DNA of 64,000 nucleotides from Lachnospiraceae bacterium (GCA_017427775.1 JAFRSD010000049.1:42279-106278), one strand, 5' to 3'; positions 32,356-41,641 are shown, numbered from the stretch's first letter. The notes: a model not told the origin generated them from the letters alone. Program-made: numbers and translations.

Positions 32356-33027
32356 ATGCAAAAGATTCTTATCGCCGAAGACGACACGGAACTCTCCCGG
32401 CTCTTCTCCTATGTCCTGACCGGTAACGGCTACTCCGTAACGGCTGTGCAGAACGGGGAAGAGGCTCTTGACGCGCTTCACAGGGAATATTACGACCTGC
32501 TGATCGCCGACATTATGATGCCGGTCATGAACGGCTATGAACTCGTCCACTCTCTTCGTGCGGCCGAGCAGAACATCCCCGTTCTGATGATCACGGCCAA
32601 GGGCGGTTTCGACGATATGGAGGAAGGTTTTCGCTCCGGTGTCGACGACTATATGGTTAAGCCTGTCAACATCAATGAAATGGTACTCCGCGTTAACGCT
32701 CTTCTGCGCCGCGCCCGTATCCAGAACGAGCGCAGGCTCGTGATCGGCAGCACCACGCTCGAGTGCGACACGCTGACGGTAACCGTCGGCGACACGACCA
32801 CCGTTCTTCCGCAGAAGGAATTCATGCTGCTCTATAAAATGGCCTCTTATACCGGCAAGATTTTCACGCGAAAGCAGCTGATGGACGAAGTATGGGGCTA
32901 TGACGGATTTGCCGATACCCATACCGTGGAAGTGCATATCGGAAGGCTCCGCGACCGCTTCCGGGACAATGCGGACTTCTCGATCGTGACGATCCGCGGC
33001 GTCGGCTACAAGGTGGTGAAGAAATAG
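32356..33027 (+). CDS. OmpR-family response regulator between plsY and plsC
   Basis: 223 residues. Receiver: AEDD pocket, Asp52 in IADIMMP, a Thr in LMITAKGG and Lys in VKPVNIN. Winged helix: LPQKEFMLLYKMASYTGKIFTRKQLMDEVWGYDG and HTVEVHIGRLRDRF. It begins 3 bases after the plsY stop and is followed by its kinase. Operon position suggests a role in membrane lipid or envelope homeostasis. Confidence 0.92.
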   Translation: MQKILIAEDDTELSRLFSYVLTGNGYSVTAVQNGEEALDALHREYYDLLIADIMMPVMNGYELVHSLRAAEQNIPVLMITAKGGFDDMEEGFRSGVDDYMVKPVNINEMVLRVNALLRRARIQNERRLVIGSTTLECDTLTVTVGDTTTVLPQKEFMLLYKMASYTGKIFTRKQLMDEVWGYDGFADTHTVEVHIGRLRDRFRDNADFSIVTIRGVGYKVVKK

Positions 33028-33030
33028 TCC

Positions 33031-34086
33031 ATGAAGCCGGAACGTAAGAAAGCTCATTTAAATCTCCGAATCTATTTCACGGTCATTGTACTGGCGGAAG
33101 TTCTCACCATGCTTTTAGTGACCGCCGGCATTACATGGCTGCTCGGTCGAAGTTTCGAATTCACTTTTGACTACATTGTCATTCTGACAATGGTGTTCTT
33201 CAGTTTCCTCATCGGCTACAGCATTAACATTTTCGTGAGCCGCGCCTTCTTCCGTCCGATCACGCGTCTCGGAACCGCCATGCGGAAAGTCGCCAAAGGG
33301 GATTTCTCGGTTCGTCTTGATCCCGAGGAAAGCCATATCCGTGAGATGCAGAAGTTATATAACGATTTCAACAACCTGGCATCGGAACTCGGTGCGACCG
33401 AAATTATCCAGTCTGACTTTGTCTCCAATGTCTCCCACGAATTCAAAACGCCGATCAACGCGATCGAGGGTTATGCCACACTTCTGCAGGGCGAGCAGGG
33501 CGAAGAAGCCGAACAGGAATGTATCCGCCGGATCCTTCTGAACACCGGCCGTTTGTCCGATCTTGTCGGCAATATCCTGCTTCTTTCGAAGCTTGATAAC
33601 TCTACGTTAGAGCGGGCTGCGACACAGTTCCACCTGGACGAGCAGATCCGCCTCTCTCTCGTTCTATTAGAAGACAAATGGACCGTTCGGAATATCGATC
33701 TCGACGTCGACCTCGACGAGATCGAATACTACGGCTATGAGAATCTTCTCACCCATGTGTGGAGCAATCTGATCAGCAATGCGATCAAGTTCAGTCCCGA
33801 CGGCGGCACGATCACGCTCCGCCTGACTGCCGACGACACACAGGTTTACTTTACGATAGAGGACGAAGGCCCCGGCATCGACGAGGCGTCCCTCTCCCAT
33901 ATATTCGACCGTTTCTACCAGGCCGACAGTTCCCATAAAACCGAAGGGAACGGGCTCGGGCTGTCGCTCGTCCGTAAGATTGTCACATTGAGCAGCGGAA
34001 CGGTCACGGCAGAGAACCGGCCGGATAAAGGTTCCATTTTCCGCGTAATACTGCCCGTAAAGCGGCAGGAAAAGGAGACTCCATGA
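33031..34086 (+). CDS. Short-loop (intramembrane-sensing) histidine kinase
   Basis: 351 residues with two closely spaced helices (about 13-37 and 47-70), leaving only about ten residues outside the membrane; such kinases usually sense the membrane itself or a membrane partner. A HAMP domain (about 70-122) precedes the HisKA box NVSHEFKTPINAIEGY with His136. N box VWSNLISNAIKFSPDGG, G1 DEGPGID, F box DRFYQAD and G2 GNGLGLSLVRKI are intact. Its TGA overlaps the plsC ATG by 4 bases. Confidence 0.92.
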   Translation: MKPERKKAHLNLRIYFTVIVLAEVLTMLLVTAGITWLLGRSFEFTFDYIVILTMVFFSFLIGYSINIFVSRAFFRPITRLGTAMRKVAKGDFSVRLDPEESHIREMQKLYNDFNNLASELGATEIIQSDFVSNVSHEFKTPINAIEGYATLLQGEQGEEAEQECIRRILLNTGRLSDLVGNILLLSKLDNSTLERAATQFHLDEQIRLSLVLLEDKWTVRNIDLDVDLDEIEYYGYENLLTHVWSNLISNAIKFSPDGGTITLRLTADDTQVYFTIEDEGPGIDEASLSHIFDRFYQADSSHKTEGNGLGLSLVRKIVTLSSGTVTAENRPDKGSIFRVILPVKRQEKETP

Positions 34087-34808
34087 ATCCGTTGTTGATC
34101 ATCGGGATCATCATTCTGATCCCGGTTGCGCTGTTTGCGCTGTACATTTTCATTCCGTTCGTTGCGGGACGGTTTGTCAATCCGAACAAGCTGTATGAGA
34201 CCGACAGTCCTTTCTTCCGCGGCCTTCTCAATGCGCTTCTTCGGATTGGCTTATTCTTCTCACGGGTGAAGATCCAATACGAAGGCGACGAGAAGGTACC
34301 TTCCGGACGCTTCCTTCTGATCGGTAATCACCGGTCCAATTTTGATCCGCTTGTCACAGCCGTCGCGATGAAGAAGTACAATCTCTCCTTCATCTCCAAA
34401 AAGGAGAATCTGACAATGCCCGTCTTCGGCCGCATCGTTCGAAGAGCCTGTTACATGCCCCTTGAGCGCGATGACCCGCGTGACGCATTGACAATCATCA
34501 ATCATTCCGCCAAGCTCATCAAAAACGATGTGTGCTCGGTCGGCGTGTATCCCGAGGGAAAGCGGAGTTTCACCAACGAACTGCTTCCGTTCCACGCCGG
34601 CGTTTTGAAGATCGCACAGAAGGCCAATGTGCCGATTGTTGTTTCCACGATCGAAGGCACCGAGCTCGTCCGCGACCGGTTCCCTAGGAAGACCCGCGTG
34701 ACACTCCGCATCATCGATGTTGTTTCCGCAGAAGACGCCAAAGCCAAACGGTCCGTAGAACTCGGCGAAGAACTCTATGCGGAGATGAAACAGGCACTCG
34801 GCAAGTAA
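34083..34808 (+). CDS. plsC: 1-acyl-sn-glycerol-3-phosphate acyltransferase PlsC
   Basis: Adds the second acyl chain to give phosphatidic acid. 241 residues with an N-terminal helix (about 4-28). The catalytic NHRSNFDP motif is a variant of the usual HX4D block (His and Asp present), followed by the substrate-binding motif YPEGKRSFTNELLPFHAGVLKIA and a VPIVVSTIEGTE segment. It overlaps the kinase gene and ends at a bidirectional terminator. Confidence 0.92.
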   Translation: MNPLLIIGIIILIPVALFALYIFIPFVAGRFVNPNKLYETDSPFFRGLLNALLRIGLFFSRVKIQYEGDEKVPSGRFLLIGNHRSNFDPLVTAVAMKKYNLSFISKKENLTMPVFGRIVRRACYMPLERDDPRDALTIINHSAKLIKNDVCSVGVYPEGKRSFTNELLPFHAGVLKIAQKANVPIVVSTIEGTELVRDRFPRKTRVTLRIIDVVSAEDAKAKRSVELGEELYAEMKQALGK

Positions 34809-34840
34809 ACCGTACACACGAATCCATACGCACTGCATAA

Positions 34841-34873
34841 AAAGACCGGAACTTCTCGGAGTTCCGGCCTTTT
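34841..34873. terminator. Bidirectional terminator between plsC and thyA
   Basis: Eight-bp core arms CCGGAACT / AGTTCCGG with A-rich and T-rich flanks on both sides, between convergent genes. Confidence 0.85.
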
Positions 34874-34898
34874 GTTTGTAATGATTCGATTGTATGGC

Positions 34899-35747
34899 CT
34901 AGATTGCCACCGGAATCTTTCCGATCGGCTCGCCGTATTGATAGTCAGTCAGTTCCACGTCATCCTTCGTGAAATCATAGAAATTCTTGATCTCGGGATT
35001 CAGTTTGAACTTCGGTGCCGGGAAGGTCGGACGCTTGATCAGTTCCTCAACAATCGGAATATGACGGTCATAGATGTGCGCGTCGGCAATGACATGCACG
35101 AACTCGCCGACCTGCATATCGCAAACCTGTGCGAACATGTGCGTGAGAACCGCATACTGGGCAACGTTCCACGCATTTGCCGCAAGGATATCCTGCGAGC
35201 GCTGGTTTAAGATCGTGTTCAGGACAAGCTTTCCGCCGTCCTTCGGCTTCGTAACGTTGAAGGTCATACTGTAAGCGCACGGATACAGGTTCATCTCATG
35301 CAGATCCTGATGCACGTATATATTGGTCAGAATGCGGCGGCTGTACGGGGTGTGCTGCAGGTCATACAGTACGCGGTCAACCTGGTCGAACATGCCTTCC
35401 TTGTACTGATGCTTTACACTCATCTGGTAGCCGTATGCCTTACCGATGGAGCCGGTCTCGTCGGCCCAGGAATCCCATATATGCTGGCCGAAATCGTGCA
35501 CGTTGTTGCTCTTCTTCTGCCAGATCCACAAAAGCTCGTCCGTCGCGGACTTGATCGGCGTCTTGCGAAGCGTCTGCGCCGGAAACTCCTTGCTTAAATC
35601 GTACCGGTTCACAACGCCGAAACGCTTGATCGTATAAGCCGACGCGCCGTCCTCCCAATGCGGACGCACCGCCTCACCTTCCGTGCTCGTTCCGTTCTCT
35701 AAAACGTCTTTACACATCCGGATAAAAACATCATCTGCATAACTCAT
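34899..35747 (-). CDS. thyA: Thymidylate synthase
   Basis: Converts dUMP to dTMP using methylene-tetrahydrofolate. 282 residues. The nucleophile Cys157 lies in MNLYPCAYSMTFNV; the next residue is Ala instead of the common His. The dUMP contacts NQRSQDILAANAWNVAQYA and HIYDRH are conserved, as is the Arg pair in YSRRI. It ends just before a bidirectional terminator and lies downstream of nrdD, so two dNTP-synthesis genes sit together. Confidence 0.93.
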   Translation of the reverse strand: MSYADDVFIRMCKDVLENGTSTEGEAVRPHWEDGASAYTIKRFGVVNRYDLSKEFPAQTLRKTPIKSATDELLWIWQKKSNNVHDFGQHIWDSWADETGSIGKAYGYQMSVKHQYKEGMFDQVDRVLYDLQHTPYSRRILTNIYVHQDLHEMNLYPCAYSMTFNVTKPKDGGKLVLNTILNQRSQDILAANAWNVAQYAVLTHMFAQVCDMQVGEFVHVIADAHIYDRHIPIVEELIKRPTFPAPKFKLNPEIKNFYDFTKDDVELTDYQYGEPIGKIPVAI

Positions 35748-35799
35748 AACTGTTAACCCCTTTGTTCATTTCTCGGCTCTTCAGCCGTTCCTTCCCGTA

Positions 35800-35837
35800 A
35801 AAGGAAAATGAGGAGCCACTCTTTCGAATGACTCCTC
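35800..35837 (-). terminator. Intrinsic terminator after nrdD
   Basis: Twelve-bp stem GAGGAGTCATTC / GAGTGGCTCCTC (two G-T pairs) with a GAAA loop, followed by ATTTTCCTTTT on the minus strand. It implies thyA is transcribed mainly from its own promoter. Confidence 0.7.
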
Positions 35838-35851
35838 ACGGTTCATACACC

Positions 35852-38248
35852 TTATTGGTTCTCGTTCACAAAACGGCGGATGTTGGAAGCATTCGTATAT
35901 TTCTCGACATTCTCACCCTTCAGGACAACCAGCGTGGGCGCCTGCATTACACCGTACTTCATGGTAAGTTTCGCATTCTCCTCGGCATCGATAACCTTGT
36001 AGTCCATGCCGGAAAGGAATTCCTTCGCAAGCTTGCAGTTCGGGCAGGTCTTCGTCGTGAAGAGAAGAAGCTCGCCGTTCTCGTTGACTACCGGGATCTC
36101 GGGTGCCGGCTCAGGCTCGGGCATGGTGCGCGCAACCGCGGGTTCCTCTACGGACTCAATACCGTGGTTCAGACGGCCGTCGTCGATCACATACTCAAGA
36201 CGCTCCTTGAACTCCTGCTGCTTGCCCGGGTTCCAGTTCTGTACCGCACGGTAATAACCGGTGATACGGCTGTAAATCTCGGTCGGTGCGCCGCACTCGG
36301 GACACTTGTCAACTTCACCGGTAATGTAACCGTGTGTCTGACAGATCGAGTAGGTCGGGGACATCGTATAGTAAGGAAGCTGGTAGTTCTCGGCAATCGT
36401 ACGAACGAGCTTCGCTGCAGCCTGCCAATCCGGGAGTTTCTCACCGAGGAAGCAGTGGAATACGGTACCGCTCGTATAAAGCGTCTGGAGACGATCCTGG
36501 ATATCGAGAGCGTCAAATACGTCTGCAGTGTAACCTACCGGCAGATGAGAGCTGTTCGTGTAGTAAGGAGTCTCTCCGTCCTTGCCTGCGGTGATGATGT
36601 CCGGATAATGCTTCTTGTCATGCTTTGCAAGACGGTAGCTGGTGGACTCTGCGGGCGTAGCCTCAAGGTTGTAAAGGTCGCCGTACTGCTCCTGATAATC
36701 GGAGAGACGCTCTCTCATGTGATTCAGAACGCGTACGGAGAAATCCTGGCATTCCTGCGTGGTCATGTCCTTGCCGATCCATTTGGCGTTAAGACCTGCC
36801 TCGTTCATGCCGAGAAGGCCGATGGTCGAGAAATGGTTCTCGAACGTGCCGAGGTAACGCTTCGTGTACGGATACAGACCCTCATTCATAAGACGGGTGA
36901 TAACGGTTCTCTTCACCTTCAGGGAACGAGCCGCGATATCCATCATATGATCAAGGCGCTTGTAGAAATCATCCTCGTCGTTCGCCAGATAAGCAAGACG
37001 GGGCATATTGATCGTTACAACGCCGATACTTCCGGTGCTCTCGCCGGAACCGAAGAAACCGCCGGTCTTCTTACGAAGCTCTCTAAGATCAAGACGGAGA
37101 CGGCAGCACATCGAACGTACGTCGCTCGGCTGCATGTCGCTGTTGATGTAGTTGCTGAAGTAAGGCGTGCCGTACTTCGCGGTCATCTCGAACAGCAGAC
37201 GGTTGTTCTCGTTATCGGACCAGTCAAAGTCTCTCGTAATGGAGTAAGTCGGGATCGGATACTGGAAACCGCGGCCGTTCGCATCGCCCTCGATCATGAT
37301 CTCAATGAAGGCCTTGTTGACCATATCCATTTCTTTCTTACAATCCTTGTAGCAGAAATCCATCTCTTCGCCGCCGATCAGGCACGGAAGTTCCGCCATG
37401 TCGGCCGGTACGGTCCAGTCAAGCGTAATGTTGCTGAACGGAGCCTGTGTACCCCAACGGCTCGGGGTATTCACGCCGTATACGAAGCTCTGGATGCACT
37501 GTTTCACTTCTTTGTAGGAAAGATTATCAACCTTTACGAAAGGAGCAAGATAGGTATCGAAAGAGGAAAATGCCTGCGCGCCTGCCCACTCGTTCTGCAT
37601 GATGCCGAGGAAGTTAACCATCTGGTTAACAAGCGTCGACAGATGTCTTGCGGGAGAAGAGGTCATCTTGCCGCGGATTCCGCCGAGACCTTCCTTGATC
37701 AGCTGCTTCAGGGACCAGCCTGCGCAATAACCGGTCAGCATGGAAAGGTCATGGATATGGATGTCCGCATTCTTATGCGCGTTGGCGATCTCCGGATCGT
37801 AAACCTCACTCAGCCAGTAGTTGGCGGTGATGGCACCGGAGTTATGAAGGATCAGACCGCCCACGGAATAGGTAACCGTCGCGTTCTCCTTAACACGCCA
37901 GTCCTCCTCGTGAACGTAACTGTTAACGATTTCCTTATAGTCAAGAATCGTGGACTTCATGTTACGCATCTTCTCACGATTCTTACGATACAGGATGTAT
38001 GCCTTAGCAACGTCGGTATAACCGGTCGACTCGAGAACGTGCTCTACGCAGTCCTGGATGTCCTCAACCTCTACGACGCCGTCTTTTACTTTGCTTTGGA
38101 ATTCAGAGGTAACCCGGAGAGCAAGCAGATTGATGATGTCATCCGTGTACTCCTTCTGCGTTGCTTTAAATGCCTTCTCAATTGCCCCGCAGATCTTCTG
38201 CAGGTCAAAATCACGTAATTCCCCGTCCCGTTTTGCTACTTGAATCAT
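35852..38248 (-). CDS. nrdD: Anaerobic ribonucleoside-triphosphate reductase fused to a glutaredoxin-like domain
   Basis: Class III ribonucleotide reductase of 798 residues. An ATP-cone (about 1-90) gives allosteric control. The barrel has GYCAGWSLKQLIKEGLGG and SSPARHLSTLVNQ. The zinc-binding C-terminal part (CQTHGYITGEVDKCPECG) precedes the glycyl-radical loop RITGYY with the radical Gly at about 664. Residues about 726-798 form an extra thioredoxin-fold domain with a CPNC active site (about 735-738), joined by a Pro/Glu-rich linker. This suggests a protein-dithiol rather than formate reductant. The activase gene nrdG is not in the window. Confidence 0.95.
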   Translation of the reverse strand: MIQVAKRDGELRDFDLQKICGAIEKAFKATQKEYTDDIINLLALRVTSEFQSKVKDGVVEVEDIQDCVEHVLESTGYTDVAKAYILYRKNREKMRNMKSTILDYKEIVNSYVHEEDWRVKENATVTYSVGGLILHNSGAITANYWLSEVYDPEIANAHKNADIHIHDLSMLTGYCAGWSLKQLIKEGLGGIRGKMTSSPARHLSTLVNQMVNFLGIMQNEWAGAQAFSSFDTYLAPFVKVDNLSYKEVKQCIQSFVYGVNTPSRWGTQAPFSNITLDWTVPADMAELPCLIGGEEMDFCYKDCKKEMDMVNKAFIEIMIEGDANGRGFQYPIPTYSITRDFDWSDNENNRLLFEMTAKYGTPYFSNYINSDMQPSDVRSMCCRLRLDLRELRKKTGGFFGSGESTGSIGVVTINMPRLAYLANDEDDFYKRLDHMMDIAARSLKVKRTVITRLMNEGLYPYTKRYLGTFENHFSTIGLLGMNEAGLNAKWIGKDMTTQECQDFSVRVLNHMRERLSDYQEQYGDLYNLEATPAESTSYRLAKHDKKHYPDIITAGKDGETPYYTNSSHLPVGYTADVFDALDIQDRLQTLYTSGTVFHCFLGEKLPDWQAAAKLVRTIAENYQLPYYTMSPTYSICQTHGYITGEVDKCPECGAPTEIYSRITGYYRAVQNWNPGKQQEFKERLEYVIDDGRLNHGIESVEEPAVARTMPEPEPAPEIPVVNENGELLLFTTKTCPNCKLAKEFLSGMDYKVIDAEENAKLTMKYGVMQAPTLVVLKGENVEKYTNASNIRRFVNENQ

Positions 38249-38312
38249 TCCCTTTTCTCCTTCCGCTAATACTTGTTTTCAGCATGCTTCCACATCGGAA
38301 GCGATTAATCTC

Positions 38313-38341
38313 ATGATAGCACAGCGGAAATGGGATGTCAA
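38313..38341 (-). promoter_or_regulatory. Promoter of nrdD
   Basis: Consensus TTGACA (38341-38336), 17 bases, TATCAT (38318-38313) on the minus strand; about 65 bases before the start codon. Confidence 0.85.
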
Positions 38342-38385
38342 CTAAATCTATTAGGTTTTTTCAAGGAAAATACCATATATTGTGG
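38341..38385. promoter_or_regulatory. Candidate NrdR box pair upstream of nrdD
   Basis: The segment 38370-38385 reads, on the minus strand, CCACAATATATGGTAT, matching 13 of 16 positions of the NrdR box ACACWATATATWGTGT. A weaker palindromic copy (ACTAAATCTATTAGGT, 38341-38356) lies 29 bases away centre to centre and touches the -35 box. NrdR boxes normally come as such pairs on the same face of the DNA. Confidence 0.55.
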
Positions 38386-38404
38386 TTCAAATGGGTAAAT
38401 CACA

Positions 38405-38426
38405 TTTTCGGCCGGAACGCCGAAAA
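38405..38426 (-). terminator. Weak terminator-like hairpin after hflX
   Basis: Eight-bp arms TTTTCGGC / GCCGAAAA with a 6-base loop. No good T run follows on the minus strand. Confidence 0.4.
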
Positions 38427-38448
38427 CCGTTCAAAAGCCTTTATTTTC

Positions 38449-39690
38449 CTATATCTGCGGGTAATCCCTCGGTAAGTATGCTTTCACAAGAATACCCTCG
38501 GCTACGTATTCCTCGCTGATCAGTTCTCCGAATCGGCGGATCTCGGCGACCTTGCCCGCCTGCGCGTAGGGAATGACCTTTTCGATGTATACCTTCTGCT
38601 CGCGGAGGACCGAAAGAATGGCTTCGATGAGGTCCGCGGTACCTTCTCCTGACTTCGCGGAAATCTTCACGACGCGGTCGGCATGAAGGTCTTTGATCGT
38701 CATTTTGGGAAGCAGATCCTGCTTGTTGAGAGCGGTCACGATCGGCTTGTCCGAGATGCCGAGCGTGCGAAGCGTATCATATACGACCGCCATCTGGGTG
38801 TCCGGTTCCTGCCCTGCGGCATCGACCACGTGGAGGATCAGATCGGCGTATTTGGCCTCTTCAAGCGTGGAGCGGAACGCATCCACAAGATGATGGGGCA
38901 GCTTGCGGATAAATCCGACCGTATCCGTGAACAGGATCTCACGGCCGTCCTCCGTGCGGCAAAGTCTCGTCGTCGGGTCAAGCGTCGCGAACAGCATATC
39001 CTGCGACAGCACTTCGGAGCCTGTCAGTTTATTTAACAACGTGGATTTGCCGGCATTCGTGTAGCCGACAATTGCCACGGTCGGAACGGACGACTGCTCC
39101 CGCTTCGCCCGCTTCGTCTCACGCGTTTTGCGGACCTCTTCGAGTTCGCGGTTCAGCTGCGCGATACGGTTACGGATCAATCGGCGGTCCGTTTCGAGTT
39201 TCTTCTCACCGGGACCTCTCGTACCGATTCCGCCGCCGAGCCTGGACATTGCCGTGCCGGCACCGATCAGTCTCGTGGAACGGTATTTCAGCTGGGCAAG
39301 TTCGACCTGGATGGTTCCCTCGCTCGTGGTCGCATGCTTCGCGAATATGTCGAGGATCAGCATGGTGCGGTCCATAACCTTGCATCCGAGCGCATCCTCA
39401 AGATTCTTCATCTGTGCGGGGCTCAGTTCGTCATCGGTTACAATTCCGTCCGCCCCGGTCTCCGCAAGCATCGCCGAAAGCTCCTCGATCTTACCTTTGC
39501 CGATATAGGTGCCCGGGTGTACCGACTCGCGGTTCTGGATGATGGTGCCGACGGTCTCGGCGCCGGCAGTCTTCACAAGTTCCGCCAGTTCCGAGAGCGA
39601 ATCCCTGACGGTGTCAATATCATTGTCCGCATCGGTCCCCGCCACTGCGACAAGAATGACTCTCTCCTGTTCTTCACGGTTTTCTATCAT
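38449..39690 (-). CDS. hflX: Ribosome-associated GTPase HflX
   Basis: Splits stalled or hibernating ribosomes. 413 residues: N-terminal nucleotide-binding-like domain with VHPGTYIGKGKIEEL and TDDELSPAQMKNLEDAL, the GGGIGTRGPGEKKLETDRR segment, then the G domain with G1 GYTNAGKSTLLNKL, G3 DTVGF and G4 NKQD. GGAGAAGGAAAATG at the start. It is followed by the nrdD promoter region. Confidence 0.95.
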   Translation of the reverse strand: MIENREEQERVILVAVAGTDADNDIDTVRDSLSELAELVKTAGAETVGTIIQNRESVHPGTYIGKGKIEELSAMLAETGADGIVTDDELSPAQMKNLEDALGCKVMDRTMLILDIFAKHATTSEGTIQVELAQLKYRSTRLIGAGTAMSRLGGGIGTRGPGEKKLETDRRLIRNRIAQLNRELEEVRKTRETKRAKREQSSVPTVAIVGYTNAGKSTLLNKLTGSEVLSQDMLFATLDPTTRLCRTEDGREILFTDTVGFIRKLPHHLVDAFRSTLEEAKYADLILHVVDAAGQEPDTQMAVVYDTLRTLGISDKPIVTALNKQDLLPKMTIKDLHADRVVKISAKSGEGTADLIEAILSVLREQKVYIEKVIPYAQAGKVAEIRRFGELISEEYVAEGILVKAYLPRDYPQI

Positions 39691-39726
39691 TTTCCTTCTC
39701 CTATTCCGAAAGAAAGCCCGGTACGT

Positions 39727-40911
39727 TTATTCGTAACCGAGCCTTTTCTTTACAAACTTATATTCTTCGATTGCCTCGCTGTCATTCGGGTATTCCACGA
39801 TGTATGTCTGGAACGCCATATATGCCGAGACAAAATCATACCGCCCTTCGTATACCGCAATCTGGTTTCGCTTGAGCTGCTGTGTCGCGCCCGAGTTTCC
39901 GAACGAAAGCCCGAGGGTGATCATCTCCTGCGCCTTGTCGTAATCGAACAGTTCCAGGTAGCACACGGCTTCCTGATTGCATACCGTCGGGGAAGTTGTA
40001 ATAATGCTCGCGCGGTACAGTTCAAAATATTCGACCGCTTTTTCGAAATCCTTTTCCTCCATTGCAATCTCGCCGAGGAAGTAATATGCTTCGGTGAATC
40101 CGTTCGCCGTTGCATTCTCCATCTCGATCTTCGCGGAGGTGTAATTCTTCTGGTAGAAGTGTACCTGGCCGAGGAGGTACTTGTCCTCGTTATCGCTGAT
40201 CTTCAGGCGGCTTGCACGCTCTAAGATCTTCGCGGCGTTATCCGCATCGCCTTTGTCGCGGTAGCAGGAATAGAGTCCGATGTATGCCTTATACTCATCC
40301 TTTTCCACCGACATCACGTGGTCGTAATCGCGAATGGCCTTGTCGATCTCGCCGGTCTCTCGGTACAGGTTGGCGCGGGAACAAAGCGCTGAAATGTTGT
40401 CCTTGTCCATCTCAAGAACGGCCGAATACGTTTCGATCGCCGTGTCGGTCTGTCCGAGGCATTCGAGTGCATTTGCCTTATAATACGTAATGTCCACGTT
40501 CCAGCCCGTGTCCGTTCCGATCGCAAGCGCGTTGTTAAAACTCTCGAGAGCCTTCTCGAATTCGAGTTTCTGCATATAGGCAATGCCCTGTCCGCGGTAC
40601 GCGAACTTGTTCAGACGCTGCGCCTTCTGCGAAGACGCGCCCTCATTGATCACGTCGGAGAACTGCAGCAGCGCCAGATCGTTCTCTTTCAGCTGGATCA
40701 GCGCCATACCGTAGTTGTTCTTGACTTCCCTATTATTCGAGTCCAGTTTCAGCGCACGCTCGAAATACTCCCGCGCAGTCTGGTAATCGCCGGAATTATA
40801 AAAGCCGAGTCCCTTGTCATTCTCCCCTTCAACTGTCATCTTGTCCTTGCCGCAGGCAGTGAACACAACCATCAGGGCAAGACACGCCAGCAACCAAAGC
40901 CGTTTCTTCAT
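39727..40911 (-). CDS. Tetratricopeptide-repeat lipoprotein
   Basis: 394 residues from the ATG at 40911 (AAAGGT upstream). The signal peptide ends in a lipobox (VVFTACGKDKM), so the protein is anchored outside the membrane. About ten TPR-like helical pairs follow: GLGFYNSGDYQTAREYFERALKLDSNN, GIAYMQKLEFEKALESFNNALAI and later DKAIRDYDHVMSVEKDE. TPR arrays hold protein complexes together; no partner is evident. It has a good promoter divergent from rubrerythrin. Confidence 0.85.
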   Translation of the reverse strand: MKKRLWLLACLALMVVFTACGKDKMTVEGENDKGLGFYNSGDYQTAREYFERALKLDSNNREVKNNYGMALIQLKENDLALLQFSDVINEGASSQKAQRLNKFAYRGQGIAYMQKLEFEKALESFNNALAIGTDTGWNVDITYYKANALECLGQTDTAIETYSAVLEMDKDNISALCSRANLYRETGEIDKAIRDYDHVMSVEKDEYKAYIGLYSCYRDKGDADNAAKILERASRLKISDNEDKYLLGQVHFYQKNYTSAKIEMENATANGFTEAYYFLGEIAMEEKDFEKAVEYFELYRASIITTSPTVCNQEAVCYLELFDYDKAQEMITLGLSFGNSGATQQLKRNQIAVYEGRYDFVSAYMAFQTYIVEYPNDSEAIEEYKFVKKRLGYE

Positions 40912-40999
40912 GTCGAACCTTTCGCAGACTCCGTACTCACCGGCGGCGTGTCTGCACCGCGGCCGGCGGGTCCTGTGCGAACCATTTTCATCCTCTCTG

Positions 41000-41028
41000 A
41001 TTATATAGGGAAAATGTGAACTTTTCAA
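41000..41028 (-). promoter_or_regulatory. Promoter of the TPR lipoprotein gene
   Basis: TTGAAA (41028-41023), 17 bases, TATAAT (41005-41000) on the minus strand. Confidence 0.8.
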
Positions 41029-41034
41029 CACTGA

Positions 41035-41063
41035 TTGACTGGAATGCGCAAATATGCGATAAT
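41035..41063 (+). promoter_or_regulatory. Promoter of the rubrerythrin gene
   Basis: TTGACT (41035-41040), 17 bases, GATAAT (41058-41063). It lies only 6 bases from the divergent -35 box, so the two promoters may compete. Confidence 0.8.
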
Positions 41064-41098
41064 GAAAACAGACATAAAGTCTTGAAAGGAGAACAGTT

Positions 41099-41641
41099 AT
41101 GGCTAAATATGTATGTCCAGTTTGCGGTTATGTTCACGAAGGCGATGAGCCCCCGGAAAAGTGCCCCGTTTGCGGCGTTCCCGGTGTAAAGTTTAAGAAG
41201 CAGGAAGGCGAGATGACTTGGGCTGCCGAGCATGTTGTAGGCATTGCGGCAGGCGTTCGCGAGGATATTCTGAAGGATCTCCGCGCCAACTACGAGGGCG
41301 AGTGCCGTGAAGTAGGTATGTATCTTGCAATGGCAAGAGTTGCGCACCGCGAGGGTTATCCCGAGATCGGTCTTTATTGGGAAAAGGCCGCTTATGAAGA
41401 GGCGGAGCATGCAGCGAAGTTTGCAGAGCTTCTCGGTGAGGTAGTTACCGATTCCACGAAGAAGAATCTCGAGCTCCGTGTGGATGCAGAGTACGGCGCT
41501 ACCGCCGGCAAGACCGACCTTGCGAAGCGCGCGAAGGAGCTCGGTCTGGATGCAATTCATGATACCGTTCATGAAATGGCAAGAGACGAGGCCCGCCACG
41601 GCAAGGCTCTGAAGGGTCTTCTGGAGCGTTACTTCAAATAA
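41099..41641 (+). CDS. Reverse rubrerythrin (N-terminal rubredoxin, peroxide-reducing)
   Basis: Peroxide/oxygen-protection protein of anaerobes, 180 residues. The rubredoxin domain is N-terminal ([21 protein letters not shown]), the reverse of classical rubrerythrin. The ferritin-like four-helix part carries the di-iron ligands in [33 protein letters not shown] and [22 protein letters not shown] precedes the ATG. Monocistronic, with its own terminator. Confidence 0.93.
   Translation: MAKYVCPVCGYVHEGDEPPEKCPVCGVPGVKFKKQEGEMTWAAEHVVGIAAGVREDILKDLRANYEGECREVGMYLAMARVAHREGYPEIGLYWEKAAYEEAEHAAKFAELLGEVVTDSTKKNLELRVDAEYGATAGKTDLAKRAKELGLDAIHDTVHEMARDEARHGKALKGLLERYFK

Noticed and set aside
35828..38218. 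796-codon plus-strand frame opposite nrdD
   Set aside because: Fully antisense to an unmistakable NrdD; composition is Val/Leu/Arg/His-rich without domain motifs.
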